The position numbers and the translations under genes were made by a program. 64,000 bases of DNA, from contig JBDWTN010000007.1 of NCBI GenBank assembly GCA_039984955.1, positions 2,736,501-2,800,500 of the forward strand. Reading direction: 5' to 3'. This document shows positions 27,611 through 37,032 of this stretch, one piece after another (within the stretch, counting starts at the first letter, position 1; the number at the start of each line of letters is the position of its first letter). Origin of the DNA: Marinobacter alexandrii (lineage in GTDB: Bacteria; Bacteroidota; Bacteroidia; Cytophagales; Cyclobacteriaceae). The notes under the pieces are model-generated. The model saw only the letters and a program-made list of their open reading frames with translations, had not been told where the DNA came from and made no database searches.

Positions 27611-27731
27611 GATGGTAAACTGATTTTTGTGCACTACGAGAAAGCAGAAAATTGGATGATGAATGTAGATGACTGAATCGAAAGACTGCCTATTTTAATA
27701 AAATTAATTTTTCATAAAACTGTTTTAGTTA

Positions 27732-27759
27732 GGAACAATAACTCCTTTACTGTAATCAA
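27732..27759 (+). promoter_or_regulatory. ECF-type promoter motif, copy D
   Basis: GGAACA (27732-27737), 13 bases, TGTAATCAA (27751-27759), 22 bases before the ATG of the Cys-rich lipoprotein. Less conserved in the second block than copies A to C. Confidence 0.55.
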
Positions 27760-27781
27760 CTAAAAAACAAACAGATACTAT

Positions 27782-29008
27782 ATGAAAAAGACACAAGTTT
27801 TTAAATCTCTAACCATCGTACTTTTAATAAGTTTTGCGGTGGCATGTAATCAGGATAGTGAGATAGTTCAAGTTGATTTTGAGGAATCAGAATCTAGCCT
27901 GAAACCCAAAGAACCTGAAATCCAGTTCTCGATAGATATTCCATATTTTCCCTGGGAGGTGCTACATGTCTTACAGCGTGAGTATTACCATAAAGGAAAT
28001 AAGAATGTAAAAGAGGTCGAATACCTGGAAAACAGATTAATTCAACTATACCCAGAAAAGGCCTATAAAGGCATGTACACCTCTTTTCAAGATGAACTAG
28101 CAGCATATAAGGAAGAATATGCCCAATATCAGATACAGCTCTGCAAGTATCAGGAAAAAATGGGGATTAATTCTCATATAGAAGAATACCCTCCTGCTTC
28201 ATTTGAATCAGTAGAGCAGTTCCGATCCATTGTAGAATTAAGTGATCATGAATTTGAAAAGCTTAAATCTTTGGAAGAACTAGCCACTGCCGAAACCTTG
28301 ATGGAAAGAAAAGCGCTACCGTCTATAAAGCAACGAGTAGAGTCATCCGTTGTTTTTGCCGGTTTATCGGGAATAGGTACTGCTCTTGGATATGCGGGAC
28401 ACTTTGCTGGCCTTTCTCAAGATAGAGCGAATCAAAAAGCAGAAGAGTTTTATCGCAATTGGAACCAAGGTGAGAGAGGAGATGCCTTTAGACATGTTTT
28501 TGTAAGTATGCATCTGAGGAGATATTTAACTAAACTAGGCGCAAAGTTGATAATGGAGGAATATGAACGTCAAAATCCAAATTTGTATCCAGGAGATACA
28601 GAGATGGATCTACATAATAACATCGTTGGAAGAGATACACAATACAATACATTTAGAGGTTCCTACTTTAGCAGTTGGGAAACATGGGCGAGTAATGTGA
28701 GAAATTATATTAATGGAATACCTGAGAATGGATTACCTATGGATCAACTTGAAAATTGGAATGGGAGTACCACTCCCTCGAGTAAGGCAATCGCTGAGTC
28801 AGATATAACTGCGCAATTCCAAAGCGCATATCGATATGTATATTATGAAAAAACACGAAGCGTCAGTCTTTGTTATGGAGTTAATTGTATCCAAGGCTAT
28901 AATTGCAATAACATAACTGGTCAGTGTGAATATGATCCGGGTTATAATAATTGCGTCAACTGTGGGCCTACAGAAGAGTGTATAAACAATATTTGTCGAC
29001 CGTTTTAG
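27782..29008 (+). CDS. Lipoprotein with DUF6973-like domain and Cys-rich tail
   Basis: A 408-residue protein with a lipoprotein signal peptide (lipobox ending AVAC, Cys22). A helical region (about 45-190) precedes a domain with GDAFRHVFVSMHLRR and MDLHNNIVGRD (about 230-300), which resembles DUF6973, a family with conserved His and Asp residues whose activity is unknown to me. The C-terminus (about 362-408) is Cys-rich with spacing CxxxxCxxGYxCxxxxGxC and CxxCGPxEECxxxxC, like small EGF/EB-type disulfide modules. It is probably displayed on the envelope. The copy D motif places it in the same putative regulon as the RHS and fibre genes. A second Cys-rich lipoprotein of the same length is at 58.4-59.6 kb. 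Confidence 0.7.
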   Translation: MKKTQVFKSLTIVLLISFAVACNQDSEIVQVDFEESESSLKPKEPEIQFSIDIPYFPWEVLHVLQREYYHKGNKNVKEVEYLENRLIQLYPEKAYKGMYTSFQDELAAYKEEYAQYQIQLCKYQEKMGINSHIEEYPPASFESVEQFRSIVELSDHEFEKLKSLEELATAETLMERKALPSIKQRVESSVVFAGLSGIGTALGYAGHFAGLSQDRANQKAEEFYRNWNQGERGDAFRHVFVSMHLRRYLTKLGAKLIMEEYERQNPNLYPGDTEMDLHNNIVGRDTQYNTFRGSYFSSWETWASNVRNYINGIPENGLPMDQLENWNGSTTPSSKAIAESDITAQFQSAYRYVYYEKTRSVSLCYGVNCIQGYNCNNITGQCEYDPGYNNCVNCGPTEECINNICRPF

Positions 29009-29308
29009 ATATTGTTCATCAATTGTGCTATGAATATTAGCACTTTGTGAAAAGTGAATTTTGCATTCATTGAGGTGTGATGGGACTTTACGTCGCATCA
29101 CATTGTATATAACAGGGCAATTGCGCGCTAATGTTTAAACACCTTTTTTGAGCTTAATTTTTGACTTTCAAAAAATTAGTTAAATTATTAGACCTACCTC
29201 TACCCCTTCCAAAAGACGAATAAAGGCATTTTTTGAAAGTCAAAAATTTACATGCAATTGCCCTGTTGTTTATACTTGAAAGTTGTTTGGTAAAAATGTA
29301 GTTGTATT
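29009..29308. other. Intergenic region holding a MITE-like inverted repeat
   Basis: No gene is supported in these 300 bases between the Cys-rich lipoprotein and the convergent CHAT 2 gene. The main content is the nested inverted repeat at 29111-29267. Confidence 0.7.
29111..29267. mobile_element. MITE-like nested inverted repeat
   Basis: Outer arms of 14 bp are perfect: AACAGGGCAATTGC (29111-29124) and GCAATTGCCCTGTT (29254-29267). Inner arms of 21 bp are also perfect (29156-29176 and 29228-29248; core TTGACTTTCAAAA). The left gap between arms is 31 bases, the right gap 5 bases, and the centre is 51 bases. It is non-coding. A miniature transposable element or a large RNA hairpin are both possible; no clear target-site duplication was identified. 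Confidence 0.6.
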
Positions 29309-32300
29309 TTAACTAAATCTCCTATAAACAATAATGGAGATAAATAGTAGCATTAGGAAGCCAGTTGTAAATAACCATAATCTTTTCTTATTTGAAGTTA
29401 ATGGATCAGGGTCTCCTACCAATACAAATCCACCCCAATAGTAGGGATGTGCTAGTGCTTCGTTTGCTTCTTTCAAGTAGTCTAGTTTTGCTTTTCTTAA
29501 CGCTTCACTTTTGCTGAAGTCACTGCTTAGGTATTTGTAAAAAGCCTCCATCAATTTTGAAGTACTTAAGTCATTGACAGGCCATTGACTCATCAATACT
29601 GATTTCGCTCCTGCATAAAAAAAACTTAAAGCTAGACTGAGTGCTCCTTCACCTTTATTGATTTTTCCAACTCCGGTATTACAAGCACTTAAAACAACTA
29701 CTTCTGAGTTCAAATCAAGCTGAATAACTTCATACGCATGTAGCAACCCATCGGATACAGGGTTTGCTTCACTTTTCGTAAGAAGAATTTTTGAGTTAAG
29801 AGGTTCTTTCGTGTTCACTAGACTGTGCGAAGCAATATGAATGATTCCGTATTCATCAGCATCTGATACCACCGACTCTTCAGTTGCCAGGGCACCAATA
29901 AATAGTTTTGTTGGAAAATATTTCTCAATGCTTCTCACTTCTTCCTGAGCATAGGGAAGCACGCTTAGCTCAGATCTTTCAGTTGCATTGAGACCAGCAA
30001 TTTCTTCTTGATTGTTTGTGAATGTTGGGGCTAAAGCAAAAACTTTTTGATTGGTATTTACTGTTCTGCTTTTTAAGAAGTCAAGAAGTGTAAAAGAGTG
30101 AGCATATGTTACTTCATAGCTTTTGATTACATAAGAAAGGGATTTAAACGAATTTCCCTGCTTGTTGCTTACTAATGCTTCAAATGGGATTTTTGATAAT
30201 TCGCCACTCGGAATAATAATCAGCTTTTCATAAGCTTTTTTTCTGAGGACGGGTTCAAGCAACTGATCGAATAGCGTATAAGCATCACTTTTATAGTCCA
30301 GAATAGCAGAATCAGTGTCAAGGCTTGCCGGGCTCATTTTTTGTAGGAAAGAATTTATCGAGGTGTATATTTCTTTTTTAGATACAAGTTTCTTAAAGGA
30401 ATACTCGTTCCGATCCATTATGAGCGCATATATATATTCACTTCCTACTGAATAAGAAATGATAAGCTCTTTTTCATCAAGACCTTTTTGGATTTTGCTC
30501 GGATCCGATGGTCGCATATATCGATGTATTCCTAGAGATCCATCTTTTTTTAGTTGTTGCCTAAGCACATCTATTTTTGATTGAATTGCTAAAGCTTTTT
30601 TTCTTGAATTATCGGATTTTCCACTTTTGCTGGAATAAACCTTGCTGACATGATACCCTAAGTCATTTTCTAAATCATGGAGCTTTGAGATTTCCTGCAA
30701 CTCATTCTTAACATTCCTTTTATTTTGTAAATGCTGATAAAGCGTAATGGCTTTATTTCTTTCTAGAAAATGATAGATATGACGAGCTTCAATAGAGTCA
30801 TTTTTAGAATTTTTCTCACAATAAGTAATAGCGAAATTGTAAAAATTGCTAACCGAGTCGTTTAAACTCATTCTGTCATGATAGTTATTGTATGTGTAGC
30901 GTAAGTGATCTACTAGCGAGTCTCCCTCGAAAAGCAGTTTAAGCCCTTTCTCGATATTCAACCTTCCCCCTTTAAGAGCGTGAATTTCAGCAAGTTTCTT
31001 TAGGGATAGCATTTGATACCAGGGGTCTGATAATATTTGAAATCCCTGAACCCCAGCATGTCTGTTTAGATCAATAATGCCTTGTAAAGTTGATTCAGCA
31101 GAGTCCAGATTACCATTTTCTATCAATAAGTCGGCTCGTATCATCTCCAGCCCAAACCAATTACTACTACTTTTTCCGTGAGTGCTTTCTACAAATTCTT
31201 TTGATTCTTTCAGCAAAGACAAGGCTTTCGAATCATTTCCGTTTTTAAAGAGTATCTCAACCATTCTCTTAAATGACAATGGTATCATCACAGAATTAGG
31301 AACCTTTTCAGTTAAAAGATTCCTTGTTTTATCAAAATATTTAAGACTCTTGTCTAATTGGTTATTTCGATAAAGTACCTCAGCCTTGATGTAAGTGCCA
31401 GTAGCATTGAGGAATGGATTGAAAATGTCAGAGGAGTAATTGATAAATTGATCTATTGCCACTTCTGCTCCTATAAGCTGTCCGTCTTTCATGAGAACTT
31501 CGGCAAGCAATGCCAGTGACATAATATTATTCGGATGGGTAAGTGTTTTTGAACTTGCCATTTTTTTCACTTCTCCCTGAATAATATCTAACCCCTCTTG
31601 GACAGCCCCTATATATGCGAGTGAACTACCATACAATGCTCTCGGGTATCCAGATAGATGGTTTAGTTCATGGTCTTCACACAAATCAATCGCTTGCTTG
31701 AAACAGTTTTTTGCTTCATAATAATTGCCTCGTTCAATGTGGAGGTTTCCAATACTTACTCTCATTTCTAAGAGAGTAGCTGCTGTTACGTCTTTCTTCT
31801 GTTTGAATAATCTTTTTTCCTGTAAATCATAAAATATTTCAGCAGATTCAATGGCTGAATCCAGATGACCTTCGTCATATAAACTTATGGTCAGCAATTG
31901 CCTGATTCTAGCTTCCCATTCTTCAGGCTCAAGACTATTTCGTTTCAATAAGGATATAGCTTCCTGGAAATTAGCAATGGCAATCGCATAGTTTTTTCGT
32001 AAGTGTTCGATAGCTCCATCGTTGTAAAGAACCTGGTATTCAAACTGGTCTTTGAATTCAACTCCCGTTTCTATTAGTTCCCTGACTACCTTATTAGCCT
32101 TGATTGCTTGCTCAAGATCGTAAATCATCCAGTAACACTCAGATTCTCGAATTTTTGCCTCTAACGCAGGGATATGTTTGTTTTCATCTAGCGAAACTTG
32201 ATAGATACTGCGATACATTAATGCAGCATCACGAAAATTTTTAGTTTGTTTCAGTTTTAGAGCTTGATCAAATTTCGTGTCAATTGGGGATTGAGAATAG

Positions 32301-32374
32301 ACACCATTAATAATTGAAAAGGTGATTAATAGGAGGATTGTGATACGATATCGATTAATGATAGATGTGTTCAA
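29309..32374 (-). CDS. Exported TPR-CHAT domain protein (CHAT 2)
   Basis: A 1,021-residue protein with a signal peptide (about 1-27, ending GVYSQ), TPR-like helical repeats (about 30-480), a coiled linker, a CHAT domain (about 720-990) and a C-terminal membrane helix (about 1000-1018). The caspase-like dyad is intact: His850 in IIHIASHS and Cys898 in LSACNTGVG. It is divergent from an ECF sigma/anti-sigma pair, separated by 174 bases that contain the sigma gene's motif-E promoter. This suggests functional linkage: the anti-sigma also has TPR repeats outside the cytoplasm and could be a partner or substrate. No GGAACA motif faces this gene itself. Confidence 0.87.
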   Translation of the reverse strand: MNTSIINRYRITILLLITFSIINGVYSQSPIDTKFDQALKLKQTKNFRDAALMYRSIYQVSLDENKHIPALEAKIRESECYWMIYDLEQAIKANKVVRELIETGVEFKDQFEYQVLYNDGAIEHLRKNYAIAIANFQEAISLLKRNSLEPEEWEARIRQLLTISLYDEGHLDSAIESAEIFYDLQEKRLFKQKKDVTAATLLEMRVSIGNLHIERGNYYEAKNCFKQAIDLCEDHELNHLSGYPRALYGSSLAYIGAVQEGLDIIQGEVKKMASSKTLTHPNNIMSLALLAEVLMKDGQLIGAEVAIDQFINYSSDIFNPFLNATGTYIKAEVLYRNNQLDKSLKYFDKTRNLLTEKVPNSVMIPLSFKRMVEILFKNGNDSKALSLLKESKEFVESTHGKSSSNWFGLEMIRADLLIENGNLDSAESTLQGIIDLNRHAGVQGFQILSDPWYQMLSLKKLAEIHALKGGRLNIEKGLKLLFEGDSLVDHLRYTYNNYHDRMSLNDSVSNFYNFAITYCEKNSKNDSIEARHIYHFLERNKAITLYQHLQNKRNVKNELQEISKLHDLENDLGYHVSKVYSSKSGKSDNSRKKALAIQSKIDVLRQQLKKDGSLGIHRYMRPSDPSKIQKGLDEKELIISYSVGSEYIYALIMDRNEYSFKKLVSKKEIYTSINSFLQKMSPASLDTDSAILDYKSDAYTLFDQLLEPVLRKKAYEKLIIIPSGELSKIPFEALVSNKQGNSFKSLSYVIKSYEVTYAHSFTLLDFLKSRTVNTNQKVFALAPTFTNNQEEIAGLNATERSELSVLPYAQEEVRSIEKYFPTKLFIGALATEESVVSDADEYGIIHIASHSLVNTKEPLNSKILLTKSEANPVSDGLLHAYEVIQLDLNSEVVVLSACNTGVGKINKGEGALSLALSFFYAGAKSVLMSQWPVNDLSTSKLMEAFYKYLSSDFSKSEALRKAKLDYLKEANEALAHPYYWGGFVLVGDPDPLTSNKKRLWLFTTGFLMLLFISIIVYRRFS

Positions 32375-32481
32375 AATATTTTGTGTGTTGAAAGAACAAG
32401 TCTAAATCTTAAATCCTTTACCTCAGTGCTCTACGATATAGATATTTCTATACTTTTTCGTAAGAAATGATTATAAATGCA

Positions 32482-32509
32482 GGAACATTATGCTGCTAAA
32501 CTCAATAAA
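32482..32509 (+). promoter_or_regulatory. ECF-type promoter motif, copy E (sigma gene)
   Basis: GGAACA (32482-32487), 13 bases, CTCAATAAA (32501-32509), 39 bases before the likely GTG start of the ECF sigma gene. Autoregulation through such a site is typical of ECF sigma factors, which supports this factor as the one that reads copies A to E. Confidence 0.6.
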
Positions 32510-32548
32510 TAGGAAAAGTCTATTTAGTTACGAAAAAAAATTAGGAAA

Positions 32549-33175
32549 GTGGCACGGGTATTGGTTTATTTGAACGGTTATAATCTCGAACCAAGCTATA
32601 TAAAACCATTGACTGACTTAGTAAGAATTAGGAAGGGGGACCGTGGAATCATTGAGTCTATTTATGATGAGTGTTTTCCATCCATAGCTAACTGGATCAG
32701 GAAAAACTCGGGCACTGAAAAAGAGGCTGAGGATACTTTTCAAGACGCATTAGTTGTGCTTTTTCAGAAATCAAAAGACCCTGAGTTTGAAATTCATTGC
32801 AAACTTTCTACCTATGTCTTTGGAGTCGCTAAGAAGATGTGGTTACATAAGTTGAGAACCAGAAATCGCCATGTTTTTACAGATTTTACAGCAGAAGAAG
32901 AAATATCTCCTAAAGATGATGTTGAAGTAGATAAACTGGTTATAGACGCAGAAATTGACCAAGTTTACAAAAGAAACTTTGCAAAGCTGACAGAGGAGTG
33001 TCGAAAAATTCTAACTCATTTTTTTAATGGCCTCTCGATGAAAGAGATCGTCAACTTGATGGAGTTTAAATCTGATGGATTGGCCAGGAAAAGGAAATTT
33101 AATTGCAAGAATGAATTGATTAAATTAGTGAAGGCTGATCCTCTCTATGATGAACTGATAGAAAAGGAAATATGA
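32549..33175 (+). CDS. ECF-type RNA polymerase sigma factor (sigma 1)
   Basis: A 208-residue sigma-70 family protein. Region 2 is IYDECFPSIANWIRKNSGTE followed by KEAEDTFQDALVVLFQK (about 37-75); region 4 includes EECRKILTHFFNGLSMKEIV and LARKRKFNCKNEL (about 148-190). The start is taken as GTG 32549; a start further downstream cannot be excluded because the N-terminus before about residue 22 is not part of the domain. Its stop overlaps the ATG of the next gene (ATGA), which marks translational coupling with the anti-sigma. The GGAACA motif lies upstream of it and of four other local units. Confidence 0.9.
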   Translation: MARVLVYLNGYNLEPSYIKPLTDLVRIRKGDRGIIESIYDECFPSIANWIRKNSGTEKEAEDTFQDALVVLFQKSKDPEFEIHCKLSTYVFGVAKKMWLHKLRTRNRHVFTDFTAEEEISPKDDVEVDKLVIDAEIDQVYKRNFAKLTEECRKILTHFFNGLSMKEIVNLMEFKSDGLARKRKFNCKNELIKLVKADPLYDELIEKEI

Positions 33176-33861
33176 AGGAAGAAGAAAACATATTGAGATT
33201 TCTTGAGGGTAAGATGGATGCAGCTGAGCAGGAAGCATTTGCACAGAGAATAACTCTTGAGGAAGAACTTAGAGAGTCAGTAGAGCATAGTCGAAAAATC
33301 AAAAATATATTGGATGAAGACACAATTGAGTTTTCAAACAACGTTCGATCAGTAATTGAGTCAAAAAGAAAGCCACAGTCTTTCAAGCCTTTATTAATAG
33401 CGGCTTCTATATCTGCGATTTTAGCTGTTTCAATCTATCTTCTATTTTTTGATACACTTTCAGTGGAAGAGAGAGCAGTGTCATATCTGGAGCCATACCC
33501 TGATGTAATTACAAGTCGAGCGGAAACGAATCCTCTTGACCTATCCTCATACAATTCAGGAAACTATGAGGTTGCTATAGAATCATTGGAAAATATATTT
33601 AATAAGGAAAAAGAGCCTGTTATTGCACTTTACCTGGGGGTTTCATATCTCATGATCAATGATGCAGAAAAGGCACTATCTATACTTCAATCAATGTCTT
33701 ATCAAAATACGATATACAAATCTGATTTTGTTTGGTACCAATCACTTGCACTGATTAATCTTGGTCGCTATTCTGATGCAGAAAAGGCACTCAAAAATCT
33801 TCGAGGAGAATCTCAGTTTTATTCTGGGCGGGCAAGTAAGTTATTGGACGATTTAGAATAA
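33172..33861 (+). CDS. Probable anti-sigma factor with periplasmic TPR tail
   Basis: A 229-residue protein overlapping the sigma gene by 4 bases. It has a cytoplasmic N-terminal region of about 70 residues (LRFLEGKMDAAEQEAFAQRI, a layout common to Bacteroidota anti-sigma proteins), one membrane helix (about 73-93), and an extracytoplasmic region with two or three TPR-like repeats (about 125-229; YEVAIESLENIFNKEKEPVI). No zinc-binding HxxxCxxC motif is present, so it is not the ZAS type. The role as anti-sigma is inferred from position, coupling and topology. The TPR tail could dock the exported CHAT protein or another signal protein. Confidence 0.75.
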   Translation: MKEEENILRFLEGKMDAAEQEAFAQRITLEEELRESVEHSRKIKNILDEDTIEFSNNVRSVIESKRKPQSFKPLLIAASISAILAVSIYLLFFDTLSVEERAVSYLEPYPDVITSRAETNPLDLSSYNSGNYEVAIESLENIFNKEKEPVIALYLGVSYLMINDAEKALSILQSMSYQNTIYKSDFVWYQSLALINLGRYSDAEKALKNLRGESQFYSGRASKLLDDLE

Positions 33862-33930
33862 GAAATCTCATTACTTTTCTAATTTTTCCTTTAATTTCGC
33901 ACCAAATTTCAAACAACCCCATTTATATAA

Positions 33931-35451
<1,521 letters not shown>

Positions 35452-35469
35452 GTCAAACCATAAAATAGT

Positions 35470-35721
35470 ATGTTTCTAGAAATAGTAACGCCAGACGAGA
35501 AGGTATTCGAAGGAGAAGTGACAAGCGCTTCTTTTCCTGGAAGTGATGGATCTTTTCAGATTCTAAACAATCATGCTCCAATGGTTTCAACGTTAGGCAA
35601 AGGCGACATTAGCTATCACCCCGAAAAGAAAGAAGAAGTTCGAATCTTAGTAGAAGGTGGAGTTGTTGAAGTAATGAATAACAAGGTGAATGTTCTCGTG
35701 GAGAAGATATTTAGCGAATAG
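35470..35721 (+). CDS. atpC: F1F0 ATP synthase subunit epsilon (short form)
   Basis: An 83-residue epsilon subunit with the typical beta-sandwich opening (LEIVTPDEKVFEGEV, then FPGSDGSFQILNNHAPMVSTL). It lacks the C-terminal helical domain that inhibits ATP hydrolysis in the 130-140-residue forms; short forms are usual in this phylum. It starts 18 bases after atpD and is followed by a clear terminator. Confidence 0.97.
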   Translation: MFLEIVTPDEKVFEGEVTSASFPGSDGSFQILNNHAPMVSTLGKGDISYHPEKKEEVRILVEGGVVEVMNNKVNVLVEKIFSE

Positions 35722-35743
35722 TTATTCAATCTAAAATTTTGTA

Positions 35744-35775
35744 AAGCCATCCATTGAAAAGTGGATGGCTTTTTT
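35744..35775 (+). terminator. Rho-independent terminator after atpDC
   Basis: Stem AAGCCATCCA (35744-35753) / TGGATGGCTT (35762-35771) with an 8-base loop, followed by T residues. Confidence 0.9.
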
Positions 35776-35900
35776 GTTTAACAAGCTTTAACTCAAAGGA
35801 CAATTCTATACTTCTTATCCTTAGTAGCTTGCTTTCTATTAAGTTGGCTCTTTTTAGAATTCAGACAACCATCTCAAGACGTTCTGCATTCTACTACCAA

Positions 35901-36452
35901 ATGCTTCTTTTGAATACCAAAGATCTAATAGAAAAAAGTATATCCGGAGATCGGAAAGCACAGCAGCAACTCTACAAGAGATTGAGTGCCCCGATGATGG
36001 GCATTTGCCTTAGATACATGAAGGGCAAAGAAGATGCTGAAGATGTTCTGTTAGAGGGGTTTTATAAAGTGTTCAAGAATCTCAAAAAATTCACATATGA
36101 GAATGAGAAAGCATTTTTTGGATGGGTTAAAAGAATTATGGTTAATGAATCATTGATGAAGCTTCGGAAAAACAAGGATATCCAGATGCTTGCCATCAAT
36201 GAAGATATAGACAAAGAAGTAGATATTTCACCATTGTCTACAATGCAAACTGCTGATTTGTTGAAAATGATACGATCCATTCCTTTGGGATATCGAACAG
36301 TATTTAATCTCTATGAAGTAGAGGGATATTCGCATCAGGAAATAAGCGAGCAATTGGGGGTATCTACTGGGACATCCAAATCCCAATTATTTAAAGCGAA
36401 GAAGCTCCTTCGCGAGATGTTGGACGGAAAAAATGAAGGTTATGGCTCTTAA
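35901..36452 (+). CDS. ECF-type RNA polymerase sigma factor (sigma 2)
   Basis: A 183-residue sigma factor from the ATG at 35901. The open frame extends 49 codons upstream through the atpC terminator, so the longer start is rejected. Region 2 is AQQQLYKRLSAPMMGICLRY with GKEDAEDVLLEGFYKVFKNL; region 4 is GYRTVFNLYEVEGYSHQEIS followed by EQLGVSTGTSKSQLFKAKKL, typical of Bacteroidota ECF factors. Its 3' end overlaps the next gene. No GGAACA-N13 motif is seen upstream, so it probably has a different specificity from sigma 1. Confidence 0.92.
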   Translation: MLLLNTKDLIEKSISGDRKAQQQLYKRLSAPMMGICLRYMKGKEDAEDVLLEGFYKVFKNLKKFTYENEKAFFGWVKRIMVNESLMKLRKNKDIQMLAINEDIDKEVDISPLSTMQTADLLKMIRSIPLGYRTVFNLYEVEGYSHQEISEQLGVSTGTSKSQLFKAKKLLREMLDGKNEGYGS

Positions 36453-37032
36453 TCAATTATCTGAAAAATTAGATGCTATTTCTGAGGAAGACCTTGGATT
36501 TGAGTTGGGTAATGAAACATGGTTACGCATAGAAAACCGACTTGATGCCAAAAGTGGATATTCAAGATTTTGGATGGTAGCTGCATGCCTTTTATTATGT
36601 CTCACATTTATTCCAATTAAACTCCTTAAACAAACTAATGGGATAGATTATAATCAAACACTTGTTGAGGTTGTTGAAAGCCAACACATCGATATTGAGG
36701 TGCAAAATCAACATGCGTTTAGCAGCGATATTCAAGCAGAATCTCGGACAAAAGAATTTGAATCACTGGAAACGAGGAAAACTGAATTGGTCACATTGGC
36801 AGGCGTAAGTCAACCGAGACTAAATCTGAAACCAGTCGTCACGTTAAAAGAAACGAAACATAAGCCGAAGTTCTCGGTAAAAGATATTTCAATCATTCAG
36901 GCCAGTCTCGAGAGGCCATCGATTGAATCTGGTAGAACAGTATCCATACGAGCTCAATTGGAGGCCTCTACTTCTGAAGTAAAAGTCAATTATCAAGCTT
37001 TAAAAATTAAGCTCTATGAAAAAAATGAATAA
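36433..37032 (+). CDS. Single-span membrane protein, probable anti-sigma for sigma 2
   Basis: A 199-residue protein overlapping sigma 2 by 20 bases (11 if the ATG at 36442 is used). The N-terminal 45 residues are cytoplasmic (SEKLDAISEEDLGFELGNET, then WLRIENRL), followed by one membrane helix (about 46-64) and a long, low-complexity extracytoplasmic tail. The arrangement, a small coupled membrane protein after an ECF gene, suggests an anti-sigma factor, but the sequence shows no named domain. The end overlaps the next gene by 17 bases. Confidence 0.65.
   Translation: MKVMALNQLSEKLDAISEEDLGFELGNETWLRIENRLDAKSGYSRFWMVAACLLLCLTFIPIKLLKQTNGIDYNQTLVEVVESQHIDIEVQNQHAFSSDIQAESRTKEFESLETRKTELVTLAGVSQPRLNLKPVVTLKETKHKPKFSVKDISIIQASLERPSIESGRTVSIRAQLEASTSEVKVNYQALKIKLYEKNE

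Noticed and set aside
28799-29101. 100-codon minus-strand frame at the end of the Cys-rich lipoprotein gene
   Set aside because: It overlaps the well-supported plus-strand gene, and its product looks like a random hydrophobic read-out.
35754-35900. Longer N-terminus for sigma 2
   Set aside because: The extension is encoded by the atpC terminator and following intergenic DNA; region 2 begins after the ATG at 35901.
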